NCBI GenBank assembly: GCA_900473805.1
Contig: UCMS01000011.1
Location: 62,001 to 126,000 of the forward strand
Source: Hyphomicrobiales bacterium
Lineage (GTDB): Bacteria; Pseudomonadota; Alphaproteobacteria; Rhizobiales; Rhizobiaceae
Direction: 5' to 3'
Length of the DNA: 64,000 nt
This document shows positions 53,051-61,965 of this stretch, piece after piece (position 1 is the stretch's first letter; each line of letters opens with the position of its first letter). Under the pieces are notes generated by a model, which saw nothing but the letters and a program-made list of their open reading frames with translations, was not told the DNA's origin and did not search any database. Made by a program: the position numbers and the translations under genes.

Positions 53051-55498
53051 TCACTCCGCCGCCGCCGAAAATCCGATCGTCGCCATCGGTTTGAACTCGT
53101 GCTTGTCCTTGCCCGAGACACGCTCCGACCACGGGTCGACCTGCGCGAATTTCTGAGAGAAGACGAAACGGTCGTAGTAGGCGCGGCGCCTGTCTTCATC
53201 CCCCATGATCTGACGGCGGATCTCGTCATGGCCGATGCGTTTTGCCCATTTGTAGATGCGCTCGAGATAGCGACCCTGCTCGCGGTACATCTGGGTCAAT
53301 GCCACGATATGCTCGAGCGCCTCGTCCTCGGTCTTGACCAGGCCCAGAACGTCCGTGCCCTTGATGTCGAGGCCGGCAGCCCCGGCAAAGTGGATCTCGA
53401 AGCCACTGTCCACGCAGATGACGCCGATATCCTTGCAGGTCGCTTCGGCGCAGTTGCGCGGACAGCCAGAGACGGCCAGCTTCAGCTTGGCCGGTGTCCA
53501 AGAACCCCACATGAATTTCTCGATGCGGATACCAAGCCCGGTCGAATCCTGGGTGCCGAAGCGGCACCAGTCGGAACCGACACAGGTCTTCACTGTGCGC
53601 AGGCCCTTTGCGTAAGCCTGGCCTGACACAAAGCCGGCCTTGCCAAGATCGGCCCAGACGGCGGGCAGGTCTTCCTTCTCGATGCCGAGCAGATCGATGC
53701 GCTGGCCACCGGTGACCTTGACCATGGGGATGTCGAACTTGTCGACGACATCTGCGATGGCACGCAATTCGGCGGCGTTCGTCACCCCGCCCCACATGCG
53801 CGGGACAACGGAATAGGTACCGTCCTTCTGGATATTGGCGTGGACGCGCTCATTGATGAAGCGCGACTGGTAATCGTCGGCATATTCGTCGGGCCAGTCC
53901 GCGACGAGATAATAGTTAAGCGCCGGGCGGCATTTGGCACAGCCGCAAGAGGTCTTCCATTCCAGCTCCTGCATGACGGCAGGAATGGTCTTCAACCCCA
54001 TGGCCTTGATCAGTCGGCGCACGTCGTCATGGCCAAGTTCGGTGCAGGTGCACATCGGTGTGACGGCTGCGGGATTGTAGGCGTCGCCCAGGGTCAGGGC
54101 CATTAGCTGCTCGACCAAGCCAGTGCAGTTGCCACAGGAGGCAGACGCTTTCGTGTGGGCGCGCACGCCGTCGAGTGTCGTCAGGCCCTTCCCCGTGATC
54201 GCACCCGTGATCTTGCCCTTGCAGACGCCGTTGCAGCCGCAGATTTCCGCATCATCCGGCAAGGCTGCAACGGCCGCCATAGGGTCCAGCGGGGTGCCCC
54301 CCTGGTAGGACTGGCCGAAGATCAGAGTGTCGCGCATCTCAGAAATATCGGTTCCGCGCTTCATCAGGTCAAAGAACCAGGAACCATCTGCCGTTTCACC
54401 ATAGAGCACGGCGCCGAGGATTTTGTTGTCCTTCAGCACCAGGCGCTTGTAGATGCCGGCCGAGGCATCGCGCAGCACGATTTCTTCGCGGTCCGGGGCT
54501 TCAGCAAAATCGCCAGCGGAGAACAGATTGATGCCGGTGACCTTGAGCTTCGTGTTGACGACGGAGCCATGATATTCGCTGGTGCCGCCGGTCAGGCGAT
54601 CCGCGAGGACACGGGCAGCCTCGTAAAGCGGTGCCACCAGACCGTAGCAGGTGCCCCGATGCTCGGCACATTCGCCAAGCGCAAAGACATTGGGGTCCGA
54701 GGTCATCATGCCGTCGTCGACGACAACTCCCCGGTTGACGGCGATGCCGGCTTCCTTGGCGAGCGCTGAGGCAGGACGGATGCCGACAGCCATGACGACC
54801 ATGTCACCCTTGATCACACGGCCATCTTCCAGCTCGATGCCCTCGACCTTATCGGTGCCGAGGATCTGTTTGGTGTTGGCCTTGGTGATGATCTCGATGC
54901 CACGTTCGGTGAGTGCCTTTTCGAGGAGATAGGCGGCCGCCGGATCGAGCTGGCGCTCCATGATCGTCGGCATCAGGTGGATGACGGTGACATCCATGCC
55001 CTGCCGTTTCAGGCCATAGGCCGCCTCGAGGCCGAGCAGGCCGGCGCCGATGACGATCGCCCTCCCCTTGCCCTCTGCAATTGCCAGCATCTTCTCGACA
55101 TCGTCGAGATCGCGGTAGGCAAGGACGCCCGGCAACTGATGGCCGGGAACCGGGATGATGAAGGGCAGCGAGCCTGTCGCGATGACGAGCTTGTCATAGG
55201 GGGCAGTGATGCCGTTGGCCGAGGTGACCGTCTTGGCGTGACGGTCGATCTCGGTGACCTTTGCGCCCTTGTGCAGGGTCACGCCATGGGCGGCGTACCA
55301 GTCGTCATTGTGGATGACGATGTCATCATAGGACTTTTCGCCCGAGAGCACCGGCGAGAGCATGATGCGGTCATAGTTGACGCGCGGCTCGGCGTTGAAA
55401 ATGGTGACGTCGAATTGGCCAGGGGCCTTTTCGAACAGCTCTTCCAGCATGCGCCCCGGCGCCATGCCGTTGCCGATGATGACGAGTTTTTCAGCCAT
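53051..55498 (-). CDS. nirB: Nitrite reductase (NADH) large subunit
   Basis: The catalytic subunit that reduces nitrite to ammonium with NADH, 815 residues. The N-terminal FAD/NAD(P)-binding domain (VIIGNGMAPGRMLEELFE; VIGAGLLGLEAAYGL) is followed by two BFD-type 2Fe-2S motifs (ICGCNGVCKGK and CGNCTG, then CTCTELGHDD and CGCAKC). The siroheme/4Fe-4S domain carries CVGSDWCRFG and SGCPRNCAEATC. Length and order match the family. Five bases separate it from the transporter ATPase gene. Confidence 0.96.
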   Translation of the reverse strand: MAEKLVIIGNGMAPGRMLEELFEKAPGQFDVTIFNAEPRVNYDRIMLSPVLSGEKSYDDIVIHNDDWYAAHGVTLHKGAKVTEIDRHAKTVTSANGITAPYDKLVIATGSLPFIIPVPGHQLPGVLAYRDLDDVEKMLAIAEGKGRAIVIGAGLLGLEAAYGLKRQGMDVTVIHLMPTIMERQLDPAAAYLLEKALTERGIEIITKANTKQILGTDKVEGIELEDGRVIKGDMVVMAVGIRPASALAKEAGIAVNRGVVVDDGMMTSDPNVFALGECAEHRGTCYGLVAPLYEAARVLADRLTGGTSEYHGSVVNTKLKVTGINLFSAGDFAEAPDREEIVLRDASAGIYKRLVLKDNKILGAVLYGETADGSWFFDLMKRGTDISEMRDTLIFGQSYQGGTPLDPMAAVAALPDDAEICGCNGVCKGKITGAITGKGLTTLDGVRAHTKASASCGNCTGLVEQLMALTLGDAYNPAAVTPMCTCTELGHDDVRRLIKAMGLKTIPAVMQELEWKTSCGCAKCRPALNYYLVADWPDEYADDYQSRFINERVHANIQKDGTYSVVPRMWGGVTNAAELRAIADVVDKFDIPMVKVTGGQRIDLLGIEKEDLPAVWADLGKAGFVSGQAYAKGLRTVKTCVGSDWCRFGTQDSTGLGIRIEKFMWGSWTPAKLKLAVSGCPRNCAEATCKDIGVICVDSGFEIHFAGAAGLDIKGTDVLGLVKTEDEALEHIVALTQMYREQGRYLERIYKWAKRIGHDEIRRQIMGDEDRRRAYYDRFVFSQKFAQVDPWSERVSGKDKHEFKPMATIGFSAAAE

Positions 55499-55503
55499 TG
55501 ATT

Positions 55504-56301
55504 TTACTCCGCGGCTTCGACGAAGCGGTGGCGTTCGTAGAGGAACTTCAACACGGCTTCGCGGGATTTGAGGTAGGTGCGGTCGGCGGCGAGCGCGATG
55601 CGGTCGCGCACCCGCGGGATCGGGACGTCAAGCACTTCGCCGATGCGGGCGGCGGGGCCGTTGGTCATCATGACGATTCGGTCGGACAAGAGCACCGCTT
55701 CGTCGACGTCATGGGTGATCATGATCATCGTGTTGCCGAGGCGGGAATGGATCTCCATCACCGCATCCTGCAGGTGGGCGCGGGTGAGCGCGTCCAATGC
55801 CCCGAAGGGTTCGTCGAGCAGCAGGATCTTCGGCTCCATGGCGAGTGCCCGGGCGATGCCGACACGCTGCTTCATGCCGCCTGAGATTTCCGCCGGGCGC
55901 TTGTCCTTGGCATGGCCCATCTGGACGAGATCCAGATTGCGCATGACCCATTCATGCTTTTCCGCCTTGGTCTTCTTACCGGCAAACACCTTGGAAACGG
56001 CGAGGTTGACGTTTTCGTAGACGGTCAGCCAAGGCAGAAGCGAATGGTTCTGGAAAACGACGGCGCGTTCCGGACCGGGTTCGTTGACCTCGACATTTTC
56101 GAGGAGGACAGCGCCAGCGGACACCCGTGTCAGACCGGCGATCAGGTTGAGCAGCGTGGACTTGCCACAGCCGGAATGGCCGATGATGGAGACGAATTCA
56201 CCTTTGCCGATCGTGAGGCTGACGTCCTTCAGGACCTCGGTCTTTGTGCCGCCACGTTCGAAGCTTTTGTCGATATGGTCGATCTTGAGATAGGCGTTCA
56301 T
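55504..56301 (-). CDS. nrtD: Nitrate ABC transporter ATPase
   Basis: The ATPase of the nitrate importer, 265 residues. Walker A is GHSGCGKST, the signature is ISGGMKQRVGIARAL, and Walker B KILLLDEPFGALDA. The form with GGMKQR is typical of nitrate/sulfonate/taurine importers. The ATG at 56301 starts the domain cleanly; the upstream open frame runs inside nrtB and is rejected. It lies 11 bases after nrtB and just before nirB. Confidence 0.94.
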   Translation of the reverse strand: MNAYLKIDHIDKSFERGGTKTEVLKDVSLTIGKGEFVSIIGHSGCGKSTLLNLIAGLTRVSAGAVLLENVEVNEPGPERAVVFQNHSLLPWLTVYENVNLAVSKVFAGKKTKAEKHEWVMRNLDLVQMGHAKDKRPAEISGGMKQRVGIARALAMEPKILLLDEPFGALDALTRAHLQDAVMEIHSRLGNTMIMITHDVDEAVLLSDRIVMMTNGPAARIGEVLDVPIPRVRDRIALAADRTYLKSREAVLKFLYERHRFVEAAE

Positions 56302-56312
56302 GGTCGCTCTCC

Positions 56313-57212
56313 TCAGTTCTTCGCGGTGCCGCGGGTGATTACGTTGCCGAGGAGGGCGACGAGCTTGTCGAGGACAAAGCCGGTCACGCCGATATAGGCG
56401 AGCGCCACGATGATGTCGGAGAGGCGCGAGGAATTCCACGCATCCCAGATGAAGAAGCCGATGCCGACACCGCCGGTCAGCATTTCTGCGGCCACGATGG
56501 CGAGCCAGGAAAGGCCAACCCCGATGCGAAGACCGGTGAAGATGTAAGGGGCGGCGGCCGGCACCATGATGCGGATGAAGAATTCCAGCGGATTGAGGCG
56601 CAGCACCCGGGCAATGTTGCGATAGTCGTCGGGAATGTTGCGAACACCGACGGCGGTGTTGATGATCACCGGCCAGATCGAGGTGATGAAGATCACGAAG
56701 ATCGCGGACGGGTTGGAATTCTGGAAGGCGGCCAGCGACAGCGGCAGCCAGGCGAGCGGCGGGACCGTGCGCAGGATCTGGAAAATCGGGTCGAGACCGC
56801 GCATGGCCCAGACCGATTGGCCGACGACGGCACCGAGGAAGACGCCGACCACGGCGGCGAGACCGAAGCCGATTGCCACGCGCTGCAGCGAGATCAGCAC
56901 CCGCCAGGCCAGACCGATATCCTGCGAGCCATAGTCGAAGAACGGAAAGGCGATCAGGTCATAACTGTCGATCCAGACCTGCGACGGTGGTGGCAGGGTT
57001 GCTCCCGGGCTTGAGCAGGCGATCTGCCAGATGGCCAGCAATGCAATCAGCACCACAAGCGGCGGCAATACATTGCGACAGATGGCTGCCAGCGGCTTCC
57101 GGATGTCGAGCTTAGCGGCTGGGCGCTGTGCGATCATGACGACCGTGCCTGTTCTGGTGGCTGAAATGGCCGTCGCCTCGGCGGTATCAGTCTTGCGGGC
57201 GGTTGCGGTCAT
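56313..57212 (-). CDS. nrtB: Nitrate ABC transporter permease
   Basis: An inner-membrane permease of 299 residues. An N-terminal charged region is followed by six helices. The EAA loop is in DDYRNIARVLRLNPLEFFIRI near residue 205. It pairs with itself as a homodimer in related systems. It is separated from the binding-protein gene by a palindromic repeat element. Confidence 0.94.
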   Translation of the reverse strand: MTATARKTDTAEATAISATRTGTVVMIAQRPAAKLDIRKPLAAICRNVLPPLVVLIALLAIWQIACSSPGATLPPPSQVWIDSYDLIAFPFFDYGSQDIGLAWRVLISLQRVAIGFGLAAVVGVFLGAVVGQSVWAMRGLDPIFQILRTVPPLAWLPLSLAAFQNSNPSAIFVIFITSIWPVIINTAVGVRNIPDDYRNIARVLRLNPLEFFIRIMVPAAAPYIFTGLRIGVGLSWLAIVAAEMLTGGVGIGFFIWDAWNSSRLSDIIVALAYIGVTGFVLDKLVALLGNVITRGTAKN

Positions 57213-57259
57213 GGTGTGGTCCCTTTAGGCGGTTGGTGTTCAGTTCATGTCGAGAGATT

Positions 57260-57384
57260 GCCCCTCACCCGGCTGCCGCCACCCTCTCCCCGCAAGCGGG
57301 GAGAGGGGAGTCAGAGCGCCGGCCTTTCCACTTGCCCCTTCTCCCCGCTTGCGGGGAAAAGTTCCCGGCAGAGGGATGAGGGGC
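57260..57384. repeat. Short palindromic repeat element between nrtA and nrtB
   Basis: The ends GCCCCTCACCCGGCTGCCG and, in reverse orientation, GCCCCTCATCCCTCTGCCG form imperfect terminal inverted repeats. Inside are two more palindromes, CTCCCCGCAAGCGGGGAG and TCCCCGCTTGCGGGGA. Repeats with these cores are widespread in rhizobial genomes. The element differs from the one at 52931-53049. Confidence 0.75.
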
Positions 57385-57391
57385 AGGCAAA

Positions 57392-58690
57392 CTAAGCCCC
57401 GGCCTTGATCGTCAGGCTGTCGAGATAGGCCTTCGGGTTTTCCGGATCGAAGACCTTGCCGTCGAAGAAGGTTTCAGGGCCGCGCGAGCTAGAGGCCGGG
57501 ATATCGGCGGCGGCGATACCGAGGTCGGCGGCCGCCGCGCGCCAGATGTCCTCGCGGTTGACCTTGTCGACCAGCGCCTTGATGTCGGTATCGGGTGCGA
57601 ACTTGCCCCAGCGGATGTTCTCGGTGAGGAACCAGGCGTCGTGGCTCTTGAACGGATAGGAGGCGTGGTCCTTCCAGAACTTCATCTCGAGCCCGGTGTT
57701 TTCCACGAGGCGGCCATTGCCATAGTTGATCGTGCCCTTGAGGCGGCCGGCGACATCCTTCGGCGGCACGTTGAACCATTGGCGCTTACCAAGGATCGCC
57801 GACATCTCTTCCTTATTGTCCATGCTGTCAGCCCACATTTGAGCCTCCATCACGGCCATCATCAGGGCCTTGGCGGCATTCGGGTTCTTCTCGATCCAGT
57901 CGGTGCGCAGACCAAGTGCCTTTTCCGGATGGCCCTTCCAAAGCTCGCCGGTGGTGCAGGCGGTGAAGCCGATGCCCTGATTGACGAGCTGTTCGTTCCA
58001 GGGTTCGCCGACACAGAAGGCATCCATGTTGCCGACCTTCATATTGGCGACCATCTGCGGCGGCGGGACGACGATGGTGGAAACATCCTTGTCCGGATCG
58101 ATACCGCCGGCGGCCAGCCAGTAGCGGATCCAGAGATCGTGGGTGCCGCCGGGGAAAGTCATCGCGACCTTGATCTCTCCGCCCGCAGCCTTCTTGGCGG
58201 CAAAGGCCTCCTTCAGCTTGGAAGCGTCGAGCTGGACGCCGGTTTCGGCATATTCCTTGGCGACCGAAATTCCCTGGCTGTCGAGATTGAGCCGCGCGAC
58301 GATCGACATCGGCACGGGCACGTTGTTCTGCGTAACCTTGCCGGTCGAGATCAGATAAGGCATCGGGGTCAGGATATGCGCGCCGTCAATGCCGTTCGCC
58401 TCGCCGCCGAGCACGAGGTTGTCGCGGGTCGCACCCCAGGACGCCTGCTTCAACACTTCGACATCGGGGAGCCCATACTTCTCGAAGAGGCCCTTTTCCT
58501 TGGCGATGATCAGAGGTGCGGCATCGGTCAAGGCAATGAAGCCGAGCTTGACGCCGGTCACTTCCGGCCCGGCGCTTGCAGCGAATGCGCCTGATGGAAA
58601 TGCCAGGCGAGCCGCGCTCGCCAGAGCGGCAGCAGAGCTGATCTTGAGGATCTGGCGGCGGCTGATGCCTGTTGCTGTGGTCTTGGTCAT
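57392..58690 (-). CDS. nrtA: Nitrate ABC transporter substrate-binding protein
   Basis: A periplasmic nitrate-binding protein of the CmpA/NrtA family, 432 residues. The signal is of the twin-arginine type (SRRQILKISSAAALASAARL). The mature domain shows VKLGFIALTDAAPLIIAKEKG and GGTHDLWIRYWLAAGGIDPD, then CVGEPWNEQLV. It is the first gene of the nitrate-assimilation operon. About 190 bases upstream lies a sigma-54-type promoter, and a long leader separates the two. Confidence 0.95.
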   Translation of the reverse strand: MTKTTATGISRRQILKISSAAALASAARLAFPSGAFAASAGPEVTGVKLGFIALTDAAPLIIAKEKGLFEKYGLPDVEVLKQASWGATRDNLVLGGEANGIDGAHILTPMPYLISTGKVTQNNVPVPMSIVARLNLDSQGISVAKEYAETGVQLDASKLKEAFAAKKAAGGEIKVAMTFPGGTHDLWIRYWLAAGGIDPDKDVSTIVVPPPQMVANMKVGNMDAFCVGEPWNEQLVNQGIGFTACTTGELWKGHPEKALGLRTDWIEKNPNAAKALMMAVMEAQMWADSMDNKEEMSAILGKRQWFNVPPKDVAGRLKGTINYGNGRLVENTGLEMKFWKDHASYPFKSHDAWFLTENIRWGKFAPDTDIKALVDKVNREDIWRAAAADLGIAAADIPASSSRGPETFFDGKVFDPENPKAYLDSLTIKAGA

Positions 58691-59039
58691 AACTGAGTGC
58701 CCCTCTTTGTGTGACGGAGATCCGGAAAACGAAAAAACGCCGCGTGCTTTCCTGCGAGGTCCTGGCGGGAGGAGCCGGACAGCAAGAAGCCTGCGACGTC
58801 ATTGTCTGATGGTTATCTGCGCCTCGAAGGCGCTCATCCGTCCTGCGATCGCCGTTGACCGTGGACAAAAACAGGAAAGCAAGCAGCGTGCCAGTTTCAG
58901 GCGGCGACTGCTAAACTCGCGTTTTACAAGCGCTGTTTTCCAATCGCGGCGATAGTCTGCAACTCTGCGGGAGCGAGGCTTGCCCGTTCCGAGGACTCAA
59001 CAAGGATGCAAATGCCTCACGTTTGTGCAGTGCATCCTA
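58691..59039. other. Promoter and leader region of the nitrate operon
   Basis: A 349-base gap without a gene. It holds a sigma-54-type promoter, about 175 bases of probable leader RNA with hairpins such as GCGCCT-TCG-AGGCGC (minus strand), and a run of six T (58732-58737) about 40 bases before the nrtA start. Next to nasS, AGGATGCA and TGCATCCT (59003-59038) could form the nasTS terminator. A NasT-bound two-hairpin antiterminator is expected here, but I could not place its loops with certainty. Confidence 0.6.
58878..58894 (-). promoter_or_regulatory. Sigma-54-type promoter of the nitrate operon
   Basis: On the minus strand CTGGCACGCTGCTTGCT carries GG and GC with the ten-base spacing of the -24/-12 promoter class (consensus TGGCACG-N4-TTGC). 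Transcription would start near 58867, giving a leader of about 175 bases before nrtA. A sigma-54 promoter implies control by the Ntr nitrogen system (NtrC), as known for assimilation genes. Confidence 0.8.
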
Positions 59040-60338
59040 TCAAGCTTCCGAAGCCCCGAACGGCGCCGCCGAGGTCGAGCGGACCGGAAAACGCTCGACA
59101 TAGGCCTCAATCTTGCCGGGGTCGAACGGCTCGCCATCCATGAACCCCTCGTAGCCGCGGCTTCCCTTTTCGCTTGCGTCATCCGGTATCGCAGCATCGC
59201 GACCGAGCGCGACCCGGTAGAGATCGGGGCGGAACGCACTCCTGGCGCGCGCCAGCCCCTCCGGGCTGAACTCGGTCTGGCCCCAGCGGATCATCTGGCT
59301 GTAGATCCAGCTTGCCTGATCCGGCCGGGGATGGTTTGCCGCGCCGCGATGAAAGAGGAAATAGTCGGGAACGACCCGCTTGGTTCCCCGCGCGTCGAGA
59401 CTGAACTCCCCGCTCAACACGCTCCTGATGATGCTGGTCGGTGCGGCGATGTATTCCGGTGCGCTCAGGATCTCGGCGAGCTCATTGTGGTGATCCGCGT
59501 CGTCGCACCAGCGGGCGGCGCGATCGAGCGCGACGATCAGACGGGAGACCGTATCGGCATTGGCCGCCGCCCAGTCGGGACGCAGGCCCAACACTTTCTC
59601 CGGTGCCAACGCCCAGATATCCTGCTTGGCCGCCACGATGCGGCCCGTGCCGCGCTCGGAGGCGATCATGTTCCAGGGTGCTCCGACGCAGAAGCCGTCG
59701 ATTGCGCCGGCAGCAAGCGCATCGGACGTCAGCGGCGGGGGAACCACTACCAGCTTGACATCGCGATCCGGATCGATCCCGCCAGCAGCCAGCCAGTAAC
59801 GGAACTCGTAATTGTGCGAGGAGAACGGATAGGTCATGCCGAGTGTCGGCACGGCTTCGCCGCGCGCCCGCATGTCGGCCAGCAAGGCTGCGAGGGCCTT
59901 GGCATTGGCAAGCGAGTCAGCGTCGTCCCCGAGCCCGGTCAAGGATTTCATGCGCTCGAAGATGCGCAGAGACAGCGTGATCGCATTGCCGCCACGCCCG
60001 AGGGAAAAGGGCGCGATGGTCGGCGACGGGTTGGACCCCAGCCCGAGCATGGACGCGACCGGCATGGGTGAGAGCATGTGGGCAATGTCGAACTGGCGGA
60101 AGGCGAGCCTGTCACGGACATTCGCCCAAGACACATCGCGGACCAACTCGATGCGCAACCCCTCCCTCTCTGCAAAACCGAGCTCCGCCGCAACGATCAG
60201 GATCGACGCGTCCATCAGCGGAATGTAGCCCGCTCGCAGCACCCTTTGCTCCCTGCCACCCCCGCGGGCGGGCGCATGCACCGATGCGTCACCGGATTGG
60301 GTCGAAACCATATCGCTCACCAGCATTCTCCAGTCCAT
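59040..60338 (-). CDS. nasS: Nitrate/nitrite sensor, NrtA-like (NasS)
   Basis: A protein of up to 432 residues related to NrtA/CmpA binding proteins (LRAGYIPLMDASILIVAAELG; FRQFDIAHMLSPMPVASMLG; SHNYEFRYWLAAGGIDPD) but without a signal peptide, so it is cytoplasmic. In known systems NasS binds NasT when nitrate is absent and lets it go when nitrate binds. It starts seven bases after the nasT gene, fitting a co-expressed pair. Other in-frame starts, for example the GTG preceded by GGAG about seven codons in, are possible. Confidence 0.92.
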   Translation of the reverse strand: MDWRMLVSDMVSTQSGDASVHAPARGGGREQRVLRAGYIPLMDASILIVAAELGFAEREGLRIELVRDVSWANVRDRLAFRQFDIAHMLSPMPVASMLGLGSNPSPTIAPFSLGRGGNAITLSLRIFERMKSLTGLGDDADSLANAKALAALLADMRARGEAVPTLGMTYPFSSHNYEFRYWLAAGGIDPDRDVKLVVVPPPLTSDALAAGAIDGFCVGAPWNMIASERGTGRIVAAKQDIWALAPEKVLGLRPDWAAANADTVSRLIVALDRAARWCDDADHHNELAEILSAPEYIAAPTSIIRSVLSGEFSLDARGTKRVVPDYFLFHRGAANHPRPDQASWIYSQMIRWGQTEFSPEGLARARSAFRPDLYRVALGRDAAIPDDASEKGSRGYEGFMDGEPFDPGKIEAYVERFPVRSTSAAPFGASEA

Positions 60339-60345
60339 TCCGCGC

Positions 60346-60939
60346 TCACAGCAGCAATCCAGCGGCCGTCACGACACTCTGGGCGATGTCGGCCAGCTTC
60401 TTCTTTTCGTTCATGGCGGTCTGCCGCAGCAGGGCGAAGGCCTCCTCTTCGCTCAGGCCCCGCATCTTCATCAGAATGCCCTTTGCGCGTTCGATGACCT
60501 TGCGCTCCTCCAGCGCGTTGCGCGCCTCGGCCAGTTCGCGCTGCAGCCGGCTGAAGGCATTGAAGCGGCTCACCGCCATGTCGAGGATCGGCTTGATCCG
60601 TTCTTTCTTCAGTCCATCGACAACATAAGCCGAGACGCCCGCATCGACGGCAGCCTCGATGGCGGCGCTGTCGGAACGGTCGACGAACATGGCGATCGGC
60701 CTCGATATCATGCGGGTGAGCTGGAACATGTGCTCCATCATGTCACGATTTGGATTTTCGATATCGATGATGATGACATCCGGGTCCATCGTCTCGATCA
60801 GCCGCGCCACCCCCTGCATCTCACGGATCACTTTGACATTGACGTGCCCCGCTTCGTTCAACCCCTCCTCGATGATTGAAGCGCGGATGGCATTCTCGTC
60901 GATGACGAGGATCGTCAGATCGGTCGAGTTCTTCGACAT
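60346..60939 (-). CDS. nasT: ANTAR-domain antiterminator (NasT)
   Basis: A regulator of 197 residues. The N-terminal receiver-like domain (LTILVIDENAIRASIIEEG; PDVIIIDIENPNRD; MISRPIAMFVDRS) is followed by a coiled linker and a C-terminal ANTAR RNA-binding domain (ERKVIERAKGILMKMRGLSE, EEAFALLRQTAMNEKKKLAD). NasT proteins bind paired hairpins in the leader of nitrate-assimilation operons and prevent termination. The target here is most likely the leader before nrtA. The ATG at 60939 is preferred over an open extension from a GTG at 60969. Confidence 0.95.
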   Translation of the reverse strand: MSKNSTDLTILVIDENAIRASIIEEGLNEAGHVNVKVIREMQGVARLIETMDPDVIIIDIENPNRDMMEHMFQLTRMISRPIAMFVDRSDSAAIEAAVDAGVSAYVVDGLKKERIKPILDMAVSRFNAFSRLQRELAEARNALEERKVIERAKGILMKMRGLSEEEAFALLRQTAMNEKKKLADIAQSVVTAAGLLL

Positions 60940-61199
60940 CGTCAGGTCACACCATAGACCGGCAGCCACGCGAACGCCTGCGGCAGTGCTTGGCGATCAG
61001 CGGTAACGTGGTGGCGACGGAAATGGAGCGCGCATGGACGGACAATGATTTCTCCCGCTGAAAGACTTGTCCAACAGAAGCAATTCTCGCGCCAAATCCC
61101 CGCACCAATACCGTAAGGGCGGCAATGAACGAGGAAGCCACTTGACGAAGCTCGTGCGCGATGATTGGATAATTGGATACAAAAATTCAGTGAGACAAA
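60940..61199. other. Intergenic region between nasT and gntR
   Basis: A 260-base divergent gap. It must hold the nasT promoter and the gntR promoter. Near the gntR end are an 8-bp tandem repeat and a TTG-N4-CAA site. The open frames on both strands are not supported by any domain. Confidence 0.55.
61164..61183. promoter_or_regulatory. Tandem ATTGGATA and TTG-N4-CAA site before gntR
   Basis: ATTGGATA occurs twice head to tail (61164-61171, 61172-61179), and the second copy runs into the inverted pattern TTGGATACAA. Sites of the TTG-N4-CAA kind are frequent operators of FCD-type GntR regulators. It stands 17 bases before the gntR start. Confidence 0.5.
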
Positions 61200-61871
61200 A
61201 TGTCGAGCTCCTTCGCCAACAATGCGCCACTCGTCTCGACTGCAGAGCAGGAGGCCTATGTTCACCTTCAGCGGGCGTTGCGCCTCGGACGCTACAAACC
61301 CGGCGACCGGCTGATTCCGGAAGAAATCGCCTCTGAGATCGGCATGAGCCGGATGCCGGTTCGCGAAGCATTTCGCCGCCTCGCAGCGGACGGATTGGTC
61401 ACTTTGCGTCCCAATCGCGGCTGTGTCGTCGCAGGGCTGACGCTTGACGAAATTCATGAGACTTTCGAAATCCGGTCCGTGCTGGAAGGGCTCGCGGTCA
61501 GGCTCGCAACGCCGCGCATGAATGCAGAGTTCTTCGAGGAGCTCGAGCGCCTGCTCGACCGCATGGAACGTGACGGGCAGTCGGGCGGCAGCGACTGGGT
61601 TTCCCGCCATCAGCAATTTCATGCGCTGATATTCAATCTCAGCCAGCGACCAAAACTGATCCGCCAGATCACGGCCCTCCATGTGGTTATCGAGCCCTAC
61701 ATGCGCATTTGGTTCGACTATGTGAACAAGCCGCTGTCGGCACGGGAAGAACACCAGACACTGATCGACGCCTTGCGGTCCGGGGATCCGGACCATGCCG
61801 AGGCCGTGATGCGCGAACACATTATTGCGACTGCGGACCTGCTGGCCGACTACGCCAGTCCGGGTCGCTGA
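61200..61871 (+). CDS. GntR-family regulator (FCD-type), amino-acid importer
   Basis: A transcription factor of 223 residues. The winged helix is RYKPGDRLIPEEIASEIGMS, then RMPVREAFRRLAADGLVTLR. The FCD domain shows EIRSVLEGLAVRLATPR and DWVSRHQQFHALIFNLS. It precedes an amino-acid ABC importer in the same direction by 94 bases and probably regulates it and itself. The ligand is unknown. Confidence 0.92.
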   Translation: MSSSFANNAPLVSTAEQEAYVHLQRALRLGRYKPGDRLIPEEIASEIGMSRMPVREAFRRLAADGLVTLRPNRGCVVAGLTLDEIHETFEIRSVLEGLAVRLATPRMNAEFFEELERLLDRMERDGQSGGSDWVSRHQQFHALIFNLSQRPKLIRQITALHVVIEPYMRIWFDYVNKPLSAREEHQTLIDALRSGDPDHAEAVMREHIIATADLLADYASPGR

Positions 61872-61965
61872 AGATCGCCCGAAAGATTGTCCGTAGCCGG
61901 AGACGACATCCGGCACGGGCGGGGAACCGCCGTCACGAACGGCTCAACAACGAAGAGGAAAAGTC

